DNA from: Lysinibacillus xylanilyticus
GTDB lineage: Bacteria; Bacillota; Bacilli; Bacillales_A; Planococcaceae
Assembly (NCBI RefSeq): GCF_001708185.1
Contig: NZ_MDDN01000007.1
Location: 62,001 to 126,000 of the forward strand
Direction of reading: 5' to 3'
Length of the DNA: 64,000 nt
Below are positions 29,061 through 38,678 of this stretch, piece by piece. A program made the position numbers and the translations under genes. The number at the start of each line of letters is the position of its first letter. Positions within the stretch are counted from its first letter, which is position 1. The notes beneath the pieces are model-generated. The model was not told where the DNA came from. It did no database searches and saw only the letters and a program-made list of their open reading frames with translations.

Positions 29061-29128
29061 TCACGTCCTGTGATAACGCCTGTGACCAACATCGGTAAAG
29101 CGCCCAGCCTGGAACGGAAATCACCCCC
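29061..29128 (-). repeat. Reverse family A repeat fragment
   Basis: CATCACGTCCTGTGATAACGCC, then GTGACCAACATCG and the reversed core (GCGCCCAGCCTGGAACGGAA) as in the 11862-12232 copy, with the middle missing. Confidence 0.75.
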
Positions 29129-29161
29129 TCAATTTGCAAGAGCTATACTTTTATTCTCAAC

Positions 29162-29197
29162 AAAAAACCTGGCTATCACATGTCGGATAGCCAGGTT
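29162..29197 (-). terminator. fadNAE operon terminator
   Basis: AACCTGGCTATC/GATAGCCAGGTT perfect stem then TTTTTTG on the minus strand, 11 bp after the fadE stop. Confidence 0.93.
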
Positions 29198-29207
29198 AAG
29201 TCTGTTA

Positions 29208-30992
29208 TTAAACTACGTATTTTTCAGCTTCAATTAATTTAACAGAAGCTTCGCGTTTCTTCGCGATTAAGTTGTACGGATTGTTGCGCGTTAACTTACG
29301 TAGCGCAGACAATGTCATGCGTGCAGCGTCGCCGTCTGCTGAAGCAAGAATCGTATCTTTTGCTTCTTTTTCAATTTCTGCAAATGCTTCTTGGCAGAAG
29401 ATTTGAGTGTAAAGTAATTTTTGATGCGCTTTTTCAACTCCGTCACGAGCAATCGCTTTTTCTGTACGTAATACAGCTGATTCCATAGCGAATAGTTGGT
29501 TTGCGATATTTGCAATATTCACCAATACTTCTTGCTCTTGATCAAGCTTTGCGCCGTAGCGTTGTGCTGCTAAACCTGATGCTAATACAGCAATTTTCTT
29601 CGCATTTTTCACAAGATACTTTTCTTGTGCTAGCGGCTCTGTGCCAACATCCTCAGGCATAAGCATGAGAAGCTCCTGTTGTAAATTTTGAGCGACTTGT
29701 AGTAATGGCAATTCACCTTTTAATGCCTTTTTCATAAATGTTCCTGGTACGATCATGCGGTTAATTTCATTTGTTCCTTCAAAAATACGATTAATACGAG
29801 AGTCACGATAAATGCGTTCCACTTCATACTCAGCCATAAAGCCGTAACCACCGTGTAATTGAACCGCTTCATCAGCAATGTAATCTAAAGTCTCAGAACC
29901 AAATACTTTCGCAATAGAACATTCAATAGCATACTCAGCAATTGCACTAGCAATAACTTTTCCTTGCTTTTGCTCATCTGGGCTTAGCTGGCTTAAACGA
30001 TCCTCAAATAAACCTACAGTACGATAATTTAATGACTCAGACGCATATAATTGTGAAGCCATTGTCGATAATTTTTCTTTTGTTAGATTGAAATCAGACA
30101 GCTTCGTTTTAAACTGCTGACGTTGGTTTGTATATTGAATAGCAAGCTCTAATGCACGCTTCGAACCACCAATCGTTCCAACACCTAATTTATAGCGACC
30201 GATATTTAAAATATTAAAAGCAATAACGTGTCCGCGACCTACTTCACCTAAAAGGTTTTCTACAGGTACTTCTGCATCTTCAAGGATTAATGTACGTGTC
30301 GATGAAGATTTGATCCCCATTTTTTTCTCTTCTGCGCCAACTGAAACGCCATTGAAGGCACGATCAACGATAAATGCCGTGAATTTATCGCCATCAATTT
30401 TTGCATAAACGACAAATACATCTGCAAAGCCTGCATTTGTAATCCATTGCTTATCACCATTTAAAATATAATGTGTACCTGCATCATTTAACTTCGCAGT
30501 TGTTTTTGCACCTAATGCATCAGAACCTGAACCTGGCTCTGTTAATGCGTAGGCAGCAATTAATTCACCTGACGCAAGCTTCGGTAAATACTTTTTCTTT
30601 TGATCTTCATTTCCAAAAAGTACGATTGGTAAAGAACCAATACCTACGTGTGCACCGTGTGTAATAGAGAAGCCACCAGCAACAGACATTTTTTCTGCGA
30701 TTAATGCAGAAGAAACTTTGTCTAAGCCTAGACCCTCATATTCTTCAGGTACATCTGCACTTAGTAAGCCGAGCTCACCTGCGCTTTTTAGTAGACGAAC
30801 TGAATGCTCAAATTCATGGTTTTCTAATTTTTCAACGACTGGTAACACTTCATTTGCAACATACTCTTCTGTTGTTTTAGCAATCATCTTATGCTCATCT
30901 GTGAAATCTTCTGGTGTAAATACACGATTTAATTCCACATCTTCAATAATAAATCCGCCGCCTTTAATGAAATCCGTTGTTTTTTCTGTCAT
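29208..30992 (-). CDS. fadE: Acyl-CoA dehydrogenase FadE
   Basis: 594 residues from the ATG at 30992 behind AGGGAGGAATTTAGA, the same length as I recall for B. subtilis FadE (YusJ). FAD-dependent first step of fatty-acid beta-oxidation. Motifs: YALTEPGSGSDALGAKT (FAD/substrate), FVVYAKIDGDKFTAFIVDR, QLHGGYGFMAEYEVERIYRD and the catalytic-loop IFEGTNEINRMIVPG. The C-terminal 170 residues are the extension found in VLCAD-like members. Last gene of fadN-fadA-fadE. Confidence 0.96.
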   Translation of the reverse strand: MTEKTTDFIKGGGFIIEDVELNRVFTPEDFTDEHKMIAKTTEEYVANEVLPVVEKLENHEFEHSVRLLKSAGELGLLSADVPEEYEGLGLDKVSSALIAEKMSVAGGFSITHGAHVGIGSLPIVLFGNEDQKKKYLPKLASGELIAAYALTEPGSGSDALGAKTTAKLNDAGTHYILNGDKQWITNAGFADVFVVYAKIDGDKFTAFIVDRAFNGVSVGAEEKKMGIKSSSTRTLILEDAEVPVENLLGEVGRGHVIAFNILNIGRYKLGVGTIGGSKRALELAIQYTNQRQQFKTKLSDFNLTKEKLSTMASQLYASESLNYRTVGLFEDRLSQLSPDEQKQGKVIASAIAEYAIECSIAKVFGSETLDYIADEAVQLHGGYGFMAEYEVERIYRDSRINRIFEGTNEINRMIVPGTFMKKALKGELPLLQVAQNLQQELLMLMPEDVGTEPLAQEKYLVKNAKKIAVLASGLAAQRYGAKLDQEQEVLVNIANIANQLFAMESAVLRTEKAIARDGVEKAHQKLLYTQIFCQEAFAEIEKEAKDTILASADGDAARMTLSALRKLTRNNPYNLIAKKREASVKLIEAEKYVV

Positions 30993-31129
30993 TCTAAATT
31001 CCTCCCTATGCATCTATTGTTAATGGTTTTTTTTCCCGATATATAGAAAAGCTTGAAGCACCTTGTCCGGAGGCAACCAGAAACGCCGCACTCCAAGCTT
31101 ATCTAGCGAAAATAAAGAAGTTAAAGAAG

Positions 31130-32302
31130 TTAAAGAATTTCAAATACTCCTGCAGCACCCATACCGCCGCCAATACACATTGTCACGACACCATATTTTT
31201 TACCTTGGCGCTTCAATTCATGAATAAGCTTTAATGTTAAAATGGCTCCTGTTGCACCAAGTGGGTGACCAACGGCAATTGCTCCACCATTGACATTTAC
31301 TTTATTTTGGTCAATGCCTAAATGACGTACGACCTGTAAGGACTGTGACGCAAATGCTTCGTTAATTTCCCATAAGTCAATATCATCTATTGATAAACCT
31401 GCAATTTCAAGTGCTTTTGGTACTGCCACGATTGGACCAATACCCATTACCTCAGGAGGTACGCCACCAACTGCAAACCCTAAAAACTTAGCCATTGGTG
31501 TAAGCCCTTGCTTTTCAGCTTCCTCACGATCCATCACAAGTACTGCTGCTGCACCATCAGAAGTTTGAGAGGCATTACCAGCTGTAACACTTCCCTGTAC
31601 ATGGAAGGCTGGACGAAGCTTCGCTAAACCTTCTACAGATGTCCCTGGACGTACACCTTCATCCATGCTAAAAGTGAATTTTTTCACTTGTGGTTTGTTG
31701 TTATCATCTACATAATGCTGTTCCACTTCGATAGGTACAATTTCATCATTGAATTTACCTTCTTTAATCGCTTTTTCTGCAAGCTCATGTGAACGAACAG
31801 CAAATGCATCCTGATCTTCTCGGCTTACATTGTACTGACGTGCCACTTCCTCAGCCGTATGCCCCATCCCCATATAATATTGCGGAGCAGTTTCTGCTAA
31901 AGTTGGATTTAAGCGAGGTGTATTACCGACCATTGGCACCATACTCATCGACTCGACGCCACCCGCAAGAATCGCCTTAGAATGTCCTAGCATTACACGC
32001 TCTGCTGCAAAAGCAATTGCTTGTAAACCCGATGAACAGAATCTATTAATTGTCAGCGCTGGTGTTGTATCTGGTAACCCGGCAAGCGCTCCTATATTAC
32101 GTGCTACGTTCATGCCCTGCTCAGCTTCTGGCATTGCACATCCTAAAATTAAATCGTCAATCGGACCTTCATAGCCCGCTCTTTTTAATGTTTCTTTGAC
32201 AACGACCGCTCCAAAATCATCTGGTCTAACTGTTGCTAAAGAACCCTTTTTTGCTTTTCCAATAGGAGTTCGTGCTCCTGCTACAATAACGGCTTCACGC
32301 AT
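31130..32302 (-). CDS. fadA: Acetyl-CoA acyltransferase (3-ketoacyl-CoA thiolase) FadA
   Basis: 390 residues from the ATG at 32302 behind AAAGGGGGATTAATACG. Thiolase family: nucleophile Cys in NRFCSSGLQAI, His in GHPLGATGA, second Cys in TMCIGGGMGAA, Asn in WEINEAFAS. Cleaves 3-ketoacyl-CoA in beta-oxidation. 53 bp downstream of fadN. Confidence 0.97.
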   Translation of the reverse strand: MREAVIVAGARTPIGKAKKGSLATVRPDDFGAVVVKETLKRAGYEGPIDDLILGCAMPEAEQGMNVARNIGALAGLPDTTPALTINRFCSSGLQAIAFAAERVMLGHSKAILAGGVESMSMVPMVGNTPRLNPTLAETAPQYYMGMGHTAEEVARQYNVSREDQDAFAVRSHELAEKAIKEGKFNDEIVPIEVEQHYVDDNNKPQVKKFTFSMDEGVRPGTSVEGLAKLRPAFHVQGSVTAGNASQTSDGAAAVLVMDREEAEKQGLTPMAKFLGFAVGGVPPEVMGIGPIVAVPKALEIAGLSIDDIDLWEINEAFASQSLQVVRHLGIDQNKVNVNGGAIAVGHPLGATGAILTLKLIHELKRQGKKYGVVTMCIGGGMGAAGVFEIL

Positions 32303-32355
32303 CGTATTAATCCCCCTTTGTTTCATGTGCAAGTATGGTTGATTTCGTCTTGAAA

Positions 32356-34740
32356 TTAGTTACGCAGTGGTTTTCCTTTTAGAAGCATGTGTTGCATTCT
32401 TTGTTGAGATAAAGGATCTGCAACTAAGCTTAGGAACGCCTCACGCTCAAGGTTTAATAGGTATTGTTCATCTACTAATGTGCCATATGGAACTTTACCA
32501 CCAGCAATGACATACGCTAATTTTTTAGCGATTTTTAAATCGTGTTCACTAATATAGCCTGATTCAAACATTCCTTGCGCACCGATTAGTAGCGTACCGT
32601 AGCCTGATGCACCGACTACAGGAACTTTCGTAGGTACAGGTGCTTGATAGCCTGCCTCATAAAGCGCTAGTGCAGCTTGTTTTGCATCATATAGTTGGTG
32701 ATCTGGGTTAACAGAAATCCCATCAGCAAAGTTTAAGTAGTTATTTTCACGTGCTTCTTCGCCAGATGTCGAAACTTTTGCCATCGCAACTGCTTCAAAT
32801 ACTTTATTCGCAATATGTTGATAGTCTACCTCAACACCATTTGGTAGCCCTTTAAGGAACTTTTGGTATAGTGCCTTATTACCGCCGCCGCCAGGAATTA
32901 ATCCTACGCCAACTTCTACTAAGCCCATATATGTTTCCATTGTTGCTTGAATATGTGCAGCTGGTAAGCAAACCTCTGCTCCACCACCAAGTGTCATAGC
33001 AAAAGGTGCTGCCACAACAGGCTTGCGAGAGTATTTAATCTTTTGCATCGCATCTTGGAATGCTTTAATAACGAAATCTAGCTCAAAAATATTATCATCC
33101 TGTGCTTCTACTAAAATCATTCCTAGATTCGCACCAACACAGAAGTTTTTCCCTTGGTTACCGATGACTAAGCCTTTATAGTTAGCTTCTACTTCATCGA
33201 TCGCAAAGTTAATCATTTGAATAATGTCTAAGCCTATTGCATTTGATTGAGAGTGGAATTCAAGTAATGCAATTCCGTCACCTAAATCTATTAAACTAGC
33301 ACCTGTATTTGATTTAATAACGCCATGTTTTTTCTTATAGCGTTTTAAGTTAATTTCCTTTTCATTAACTGGCACTTTAACGTATTCAGAGCCATTATAA
33401 AATGCTAGGTCACCGTCAATTTCCGAATAGAAAGTTTCAAAGCCGCTTGCTAACATATCTTTGACAAATGCCGGCACCTCACGACCCTCAGCCTCCATTT
33501 TGGCTACGGACTCTTTCACGCCAATTGCATCCCATAGTTCAAACGGACCTTGCTGCCAGCCGAAGCCCCATTTCATGGCATTGTCAATTGCAACAATATC
33601 ATCAGCAATTTCACCGTGTAGCTGCGCCGAGTAAATCAACGTTGGAGCGAATATCCCCCATAGTAACTCTCCTGTACGATCCTTAGCATATGTTAATGCT
33701 TTCACTTTATTTGCTAACCCACGAGTTTGTTTTGCCATTTCGATAGATGGTGTTTTTAATTTTTTCACTGGGCTATACGTTAATGTGCTTGGATCAATTT
33801 CAAGTATTTCCTTACCTTGCTTTATGAAGAACCCTTGACCAGATTTTGCTCCTAGCCAACCGTTTGTGACCATATTCTGTAGGAATTCTGGTACTGCAAA
33901 TACTTGCTGCTCTTCACCTGTCGTTTGATCATAGACGTTTTTCGCTACGTGGATAAATGTATCTAACCCAACTACATCTAGCGTTCGGAAGGTAGCAGAT
34001 TTGGGACGCCCGATTAATGGACCCGTTACAGAATCCACCTCACCAACTGAATAACCACCTTTCATCATTTCTTGTAAAGTGATGAGTAAACCGTACGTTC
34101 CAATTCGGTTGGCAATGAAGTTCGGTGTATCCTTAGCAAGTACGACACCTTTCCCAAGGACATCTTCGCCAAATGTTTTCATAAAGCTTACAACCTCTGG
34201 CGCTGTTGTGTTCGCTGGAATGACCTCCAGTAATTTCAAGTAGCGAGGTGGGTTGAAAAAGTGAGTTCCTAGGAAATGCTTTTTAAAATCTTCGGAACGC
34301 CCTTCTGCCATTGCATTTATGCTTATGCCAGATGTGTTTGAACTAAGAATTGTGCCAGGTTTACGTACTGCATCAATTTTTTCATATAGACTTTGTTTAA
34401 TCGCTAAATTTTCAACGACAACTTCAATGATCCAATCTACATCTTTTAATTTCTCTAAATCGTCCTCAAAGTTACCAACCGTTAGTAGTGATAAATTTTT
34501 CTTAGAAGTAAGTGGTGCTGGCTTTTGCTTTAATAACTTTTGAAGAGCCCCGTTTACAATACGATTTCTTACCGCAGGATGCTCTAAAGAAAGACCCTTT
34601 GCTTCTTCCTCTTTTATTAATTCCTTCGGTGCAATGTCTAATAATAATGTTGGAATACCGATGTTTGCTAAATGTGCTGCAATCCCAGAACCCATTACTC
34701 CAGAACCTAGAACAGCCGCTTTTTTAATGTTATAAGTCAC
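32356..34740 (-). CDS. fadN: 3-hydroxyacyl-CoA dehydrogenase/enoyl-CoA hydratase FadN
   Basis: 794 residues from a GTG at 34740, behind AAGGGGGAATTGCTT; the longer frame upstream crosses the FadR box. Dehydrogenase half: NAD-binding AAVLGSGVMGSGIAAH, catalytic LGTHFFNPPRYLKLLEVI, second domain WGFGWQQGPFELWDAIG. Hydratase half from about residue 500: VVAAPFAMTLGGGAEVCLPA and GLVEVGVGLIPGGGG. A bifunctional beta-oxidation enzyme with dehydrogenase first. First gene of the fad operon. Confidence 0.97.
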   Translation of the reverse strand: MTYNIKKAAVLGSGVMGSGIAAHLANIGIPTLLLDIAPKELIKEEEAKGLSLEHPAVRNRIVNGALQKLLKQKPAPLTSKKNLSLLTVGNFEDDLEKLKDVDWIIEVVVENLAIKQSLYEKIDAVRKPGTILSSNTSGISINAMAEGRSEDFKKHFLGTHFFNPPRYLKLLEVIPANTTAPEVVSFMKTFGEDVLGKGVVLAKDTPNFIANRIGTYGLLITLQEMMKGGYSVGEVDSVTGPLIGRPKSATFRTLDVVGLDTFIHVAKNVYDQTTGEEQQVFAVPEFLQNMVTNGWLGAKSGQGFFIKQGKEILEIDPSTLTYSPVKKLKTPSIEMAKQTRGLANKVKALTYAKDRTGELLWGIFAPTLIYSAQLHGEIADDIVAIDNAMKWGFGWQQGPFELWDAIGVKESVAKMEAEGREVPAFVKDMLASGFETFYSEIDGDLAFYNGSEYVKVPVNEKEINLKRYKKKHGVIKSNTGASLIDLGDGIALLEFHSQSNAIGLDIIQMINFAIDEVEANYKGLVIGNQGKNFCVGANLGMILVEAQDDNIFELDFVIKAFQDAMQKIKYSRKPVVAAPFAMTLGGGAEVCLPAAHIQATMETYMGLVEVGVGLIPGGGGNKALYQKFLKGLPNGVEVDYQHIANKVFEAVAMAKVSTSGEEARENNYLNFADGISVNPDHQLYDAKQAALALYEAGYQAPVPTKVPVVGASGYGTLLIGAQGMFESGYISEHDLKIAKKLAYVIAGGKVPYGTLVDEQYLLNLEREAFLSLVADPLSQQRMQHMLLKGKPLRN

Positions 34741-34763
34741 AAGCAATTCCCCCTTATTCTCCC

Positions 34764-34784
34764 ATTGAATGAATAGCCATTCAT
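34764..34784 (-). promoter_or_regulatory. FadR operator upstream of fadN
   Basis: TGAATGAATAGCCATTCA (34766-34783) is a near-perfect dyad and matches the Bacillus FadR site ATGAATGAnTAnTCATTCAT with few differences. It lies 25-45 bp before the fadN start, where a repressor would block the operon until long-chain acyl-CoA is present. Confidence 0.85.
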
Positions 34785-34859
34785 TTTTTGTCCAAAAAAA
34801 TATCAAGTTTACCTTAGTGTATTTTCGTCCAGATTTTGCATTGATCTAGTTCAATTCAA

Positions 34860-35100
34860 GTTTAACGCGCTAGCGCCTTCTGTGACATACGACTAAGGCT
34901 TATTTTCGTTCAGCTACCATTTTTATATCAGAGGTAAATATTTTCCGCTGAATGAAAATAAAACTACTTTTTCTGATTTTAGTGTAGATTATTTTGTTTA
35001 ATTTAGCAATCTTTTTTCATCATTATTTTTTGCAATATACAACTTTTTTTGTTTTTTACGAGCGAAAACAAAACAATAAGTAGATAACAACCATACCAAA
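34860..35100. other. Intergenic region between fadN and a divergent thioredoxin gene
   Basis: AT-rich; must hold promoters for both directions, but I see no convincing box beyond the FadR site and no further gene. Confidence 0.5.
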
Positions 35101-35162
35101 CAGAAAACTTTCAGGTTGCGCAAAAAATGTGTAGAATGGAAAGCAAGGAGAGTGAAACACTA

Positions 35163-35480
35163 ATGAAAACAATTACAACTGCTGAACAATTTAATGAACT
35201 AATTTCTGGTGACAAAAAGGTTCTTGTGAAATTTTACGCTGGCTGGTGCCCAGATTGCACACGCATGGATATGTTCATCGATCCAATTATCGAAGAGTAC
35301 AGCCAATATGACTGGCACGAACTTAATCGCGATGAGCTTCCAGAAATTGCGGACAAATATGATGTAATGGGTATTCCAAGCCTATTAATTTTCCAAAACG
35401 GTGAAAAATTAGCGCACTTACATAGCGCCAATGCTAAATCACCTCAGCAAGTTATTGAGTTCTTATCTGCACAACAATAA
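35163..35480 (+). CDS. Thioredoxin-family protein
   Basis: 105 residues from the ATG at 35163 behind AAGGAGAGTG; upstream ATGs lack a ribosome site. Thioredoxin fold with active site WCPDC (VKFYAGWCPDCTRMDMF) and cis-Pro in MGIPSLLIFQNGEKL. Resembles YtpP/YdbP-type small thioredoxins. Single gene ended by a strong terminator. Confidence 0.9.
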   Translation: MKTITTAEQFNELISGDKKVLVKFYAGWCPDCTRMDMFIDPIIEEYSQYDWHELNRDELPEIADKYDVMGIPSLLIFQNGEKLAHLHSANAKSPQQVIEFLSAQQ

Positions 35481-35483
35481 TTA

Positions 35484-35525
35484 AAAAAAGAGCTGCATTT
35501 CTTGTTGAAATGCAGCTCTTTTTTA
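35484..35525 (+). terminator. Thioredoxin gene terminator
   Basis: AAAAAGAGCTGCATTTC/GAAATGCAGCTCTTTTT perfect stem, A-run and T-run on either side; the ribosome site of the next gene follows at once. Confidence 0.93.
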
Positions 35526-35539
35526 GAAAGGAAATTTTG

Positions 35540-36043
35540 ATGCGCAAACAATTATCACTGCTCGGAAAATCACAATATGATGCATCGATTTCGCCAAACT
35601 ATCGTAATTCTGCCTGTGGACCTACAACTGTACACGTAGTCTTAAACTATTTAGAAGATCAAGCTCCTTCGGTAAATGAACTTTATAAACTTCTTGGCGG
35701 CACAAAAATCGGGTTATTTAAATGGCGTCTAATTCGCAATCTTCGCCGGCTTCGTCCAACATGGGATATTCGTGATTGTACATTAAAGGAGGCAATGCAG
35801 GAAATCGATGCAGGCCGCCCTGTCGCCATACGCTTTGACAGATATTTCAGCCTAAAATGGCGCGATAAAAAATCTGCCTTCGCCTATCATTGGGTACCTC
35901 TTATTGGCTATGAAATACGAAATGATGAGCTATTGTTAATATTCCATGATAATGGTGGCCGTGATCGTGAAAGTAAAATTCGAACGGCTCCTTTTAAAGA
36001 TAATGAAAAAGTATTGAGCTTCGTGAAAATTACACCGAACTAA
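35540..36043 (+). CDS. C39-like (papain-fold) peptidase family protein
   Basis: 167 residues from the ATG at 35540 behind AGAAAGGAAATTTTG. Peptidase_C39_2-like: candidate catalytic Cys in NSACGPTTVHVVLNYL, His in FAYHWVPLIGYE and Asp/Asn in IFHDNGGRDRE. No signal peptide, so probably cytosolic. Related proteins are of unknown function in Bacillus (YvpB type). Its promoter must lie in or beyond the preceding terminator. Confidence 0.75.
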   Translation: MRKQLSLLGKSQYDASISPNYRNSACGPTTVHVVLNYLEDQAPSVNELYKLLGGTKIGLFKWRLIRNLRRLRPTWDIRDCTLKEAMQEIDAGRPVAIRFDRYFSLKWRDKKSAFAYHWVPLIGYEIRNDELLLIFHDNGGRDRESKIRTAPFKDNEKVLSFVKITPN

Positions 36044-36046
36044 GTG

Positions 36047-36082
36047 AGAGCGTGCCTGCAATGTCTAGACACGCTCTTCTTA
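36047..36082 (+). terminator. Terminator after the C39-like gene
   Basis: AGAGCGTG…CACGCTCT stem, 15-nt loop, then TCTTATAATT. Moderate T content. Confidence 0.6.
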
Positions 36083-36169
36083 TAATTCAACGCTTATTTA
36101 CTTTTCTCAAGAATATCCTTTAGAACTTGTGCAAAAATATCTGTTGTTCTATACATTTGGTGATAAGCC

Positions 36170-36200
36170 AAAAAAAGCAGAGCATATTTCTATACTCTGC
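36170..36200 (-). terminator. ypcP terminator
   Basis: GCAGAG…CTCTGC stem followed by seven T on the minus strand, 24 bp after the ypcP stop. Confidence 0.8.
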
Positions 36201-36223
36201 GTTGATGATCATGCTGTTTGTTT

Positions 36224-37111
36224 TTAAATAAGCGAATACAGTGAGCGTGCCTGCTTGGCGATTAATGTGTAGCCACGTTGTTCTATTTCTTTGAACGTTT
36301 GAGGCTCGTAATCAGGTAATACTAAGCTCGCTAATTCTGCCTGAATAGGTACATTCGTTTGAATGGTTGCAAGCTCGTGTGACAATTTTAGCATGTCTAG
36401 ATTCTCTTTAATTTTCGTGCGTTGACCAGGCTTTAATTCATCTATTGATGTAAGAACATTTTCGATGGAACCATACGTTTGAATTAATGTAAGTGCCTGC
36501 TTTGGTCCAATTCCTTTAACGCCTGGATAACCGTCACTCGTATCCCCCATAAAAGCTTTAACTTGTGCAAATTGAATTGGTTCGATGCCATATTCTTCAG
36601 TAAAGCGTGTATGCGTATAAACGTCATACTCTGTGTAGCCTTTTTTCGTAAAAGCAATTTCCGTTGATGGTCTTAAAAGTTGCAGTAAATCCTTATCGCC
36701 ACTAATTACCGTAATGTCAGCCTCATCCTGCCATTTCGTAATCATCGAGCCAATTAAATCATCTGCCTCCATTCCTTTAACACCGAAATTTTGCCAGCCG
36801 ATTTGTTCAGATAAATTTTTCGCCATATCAAATTGTGGCAGCATTTCCTCTGGTGGTGCTGGACGATTTGCCTTATAGCCATCAAATAATTCGTTACGGA
36901 ATGTATGGGCACCCATGTCCCAACAAACAGCAAGATGTGTTGGCTTCATGATAGATTGTGCCGTTAATACATGACGCACAAATCCTTGGGCACCATTTGT
37001 TGGTGTCCCATCCGCGAGGCGAATATAATGCCCCATCGCAGCTGACGCAAAAAACGAACGGAATAATAACGCCATGCCATCAACAATTAATAATTTTGGT
37101 TTTGTAGTCAT
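36224..37111 (-). CDS. ypcP: 5'-3' exonuclease YpcP (FEN-like)
   Basis: 295 residues. Homologue of the 5' nuclease domain of DNA polymerase I: metal-binding acids in LLIVDGMALLF, GMEADDLIGSM and VISGDKDLLQL, and the helix-hairpin-helix GDTSDGYPGVKGIGPKQA. Removes RNA primers or flaps during replication and repair as a stand-alone enzyme. ATG at 37111 behind GAGAGGATT. Single gene. Confidence 0.95.
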   Translation of the reverse strand: MTTKPKLLIVDGMALLFRSFFASAAMGHYIRLADGTPTNGAQGFVRHVLTAQSIMKPTHLAVCWDMGAHTFRNELFDGYKANRPAPPEEMLPQFDMAKNLSEQIGWQNFGVKGMEADDLIGSMITKWQDEADITVISGDKDLLQLLRPSTEIAFTKKGYTEYDVYTHTRFTEEYGIEPIQFAQVKAFMGDTSDGYPGVKGIGPKQALTLIQTYGSIENVLTSIDELKPGQRTKIKENLDMLKLSHELATIQTNVPIQAELASLVLPDYEPQTFKEIEQRGYTLIAKQARSLYSLI

Positions 37112-37243
37112 GATAACTAATCCTCTCTATAACAATACAATGATTGTAGTAATTCATTATTAAGCATTGTTCTATTATAGCAAACTATCATTAAACTTCA
37201 TTGTAAATATATACAAGCCATTGTTCCACGTTCCGCTTCATCA

Positions 37244-38233
37244 CTACCTAATACCAGTTTTGCCTTTCTTTGAAATACGATTGCGATGATCCAGTTGAAT
37301 CCCTGTTAGCCAATGTAAAAATGCTGTAACACCCATCTTTACTGTTTCTGGACGTAGATCTCCTTCCTTTGGATCTGCGTAAACAAAGTCAATATGGCGG
37401 ACACCTTCATTTTCTCCAATGAGCTTGAGGATATCGAATAATTCATAGGGAGTTAGTCCACCTGGTGTTGCAGCAGGTACACCTGGTGCGAATATAATAT
37501 CAAGTGCGTCTAAATCTACAGATACATAAATACGATCTACCGCATACATCAGCTGACGAAGCATTTCGCGAATTGTTAATTGTATGCCGTCACGACGCAT
37601 TTGCTTTAATGTAATCATATGAATGCCTTGTTCTTTCGCGTAATGAATCATTTCCGGCGAATTGAAAAAACCATGTAGCCCTACATTATAAACATGTTTT
37701 CCCTCTACAATGCCTGCCGCAATTAGCTTCTGTATTGGAGAATCCATTGCTAAGCCAATTTCCTCCTGATTCCGTGCATCCAAATGTGTATCAATTTGAA
37801 TAATCCCTATTCGATCTTGTGGGAAAGCATTCTTTATTCCTCTTAAGGAGCAAGCCGTAATCGCATGATCACCACCAATGAGACAGGTGAAACTTTTAGA
37901 ATAAGCGGTACTTAAGCTTTCTGCTGCAGCTTCGATAGCTGACTCTGAAAGCATTCTATCTGTCGCATGAATCGCTACATCACCTACATCCACAACTGCC
38001 AACGAGCGTAAATCTACTTGCTCATCTAAATTATAGGATTGAAAGCTTGGCCAAGCTTTTCGAAATGCCGTTGGATAGAGTGCTTTTGGGGAAGGTTTAC
38101 GTCCATAAGATAATAAAGCACCATACAAAATAATATCTACATCACCCGGAATCGGATTTTCTTTTTGTTTAATCCATTGATGCATAGCTGAACCATTTTC
38201 TTGCTTATACCGCCATTCTGGTTGAATAAACAT
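37244..38233 (-). CDS. Ureohydrolase (arginase/agmatinase/formimidoylglutamase family)
   Basis: 329 residues. Binuclear manganese enzyme: ligands in GGDHAIT, IQIDTHLDAR and VSVDLDALD. Residues after the core (PGVPAATPGGLTPYELFDIL) are typical of the family. The HLDAR form (rather than HxDxH) recalls formimidoylglutamase HutG, but no other hut genes adjoin it, so the substrate stays open (formimidoylglutamate, agmatine or another guanidino compound). No neighbour suggests a pathway. Confidence 0.88.
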   Translation of the reverse strand: MFIQPEWRYKQENGSAMHQWIKQKENPIPGDVDIILYGALLSYGRKPSPKALYPTAFRKAWPSFQSYNLDEQVDLRSLAVVDVGDVAIHATDRMLSESAIEAAAESLSTAYSKSFTCLIGGDHAITACSLRGIKNAFPQDRIGIIQIDTHLDARNQEEIGLAMDSPIQKLIAAGIVEGKHVYNVGLHGFFNSPEMIHYAKEQGIHMITLKQMRRDGIQLTIREMLRQLMYAVDRIYVSVDLDALDIIFAPGVPAATPGGLTPYELFDILKLIGENEGVRHIDFVYADPKEGDLRPETVKMGVTAFLHWLTGIQLDHRNRISKKGKTGIR

Positions 38234-38324
38234 GTTAACCTACCACCTTCACGTCATTTTTCTATAACTATCTTCAAGTACTTTCATTCTTTATGTATTG
38301 AAAATTCATCAACATATCCACATG

Positions 38325-38375
38325 AAACGTTTGAACAAAATGTCATCCCATTTTTGGTGATGAGCCAAATGGAAG
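38325..38375 (+). repeat. Family A repeat end fragment
   Basis: AACAAAATGTCATCCCATTT then TTGGTGATGAGCC, the same right end as in the copies at 23567-23682 and 47530-47713. The rest of 38234-38530 shows no gene. Confidence 0.6.
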
Positions 38376-38529
38376 TCAATTGCCCTATGCTACTTTATTG
38401 TTCACATAAATATACCTAGAGAATTACCTTTGATATTAATAGTACCATTAGTTCGTATAATTTCGTCAAAGTTCGGTATTTCCCCTCTTTTTAAAAAAAT
38501 TTTCCACACGCCATTTACCCCAATAACAT

Positions 38530-38573
38530 AAAAAGTAGCAAACTAGGCAATGTTCTAGTTTGCTACTTTTTTT
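38530..38573 (-). terminator. Terminator of the second glycan cluster
   Basis: AAAAGTAGCAAACTAG/CTAGTTTGCTACTTTT perfect stem with A-run and T-run on the two sides (bidirectional), about 105 bp after the deacetylase stop. Confidence 0.9.
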
Positions 38574-38678
38574 GCTTGGATAAAGTGAACACTAATCTAC
38601 TCCACTCCACTTCTTTGCTTTCGATGAATGTTGAGATGGGCGTCTTGTACCTGACATATCTCTTTCGGTACAAATAAA

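Noticed and set aside
28653-29139. Short frames on both strands in the 28.6-29.1 kb gap
   Set aside because: They fall within family A repeat units and are not conserved between copies.
37244-38233. Naming the ureohydrolase hutG
   Set aside because: No hut genes adjoin it and family motifs alone do not fix the substrate.
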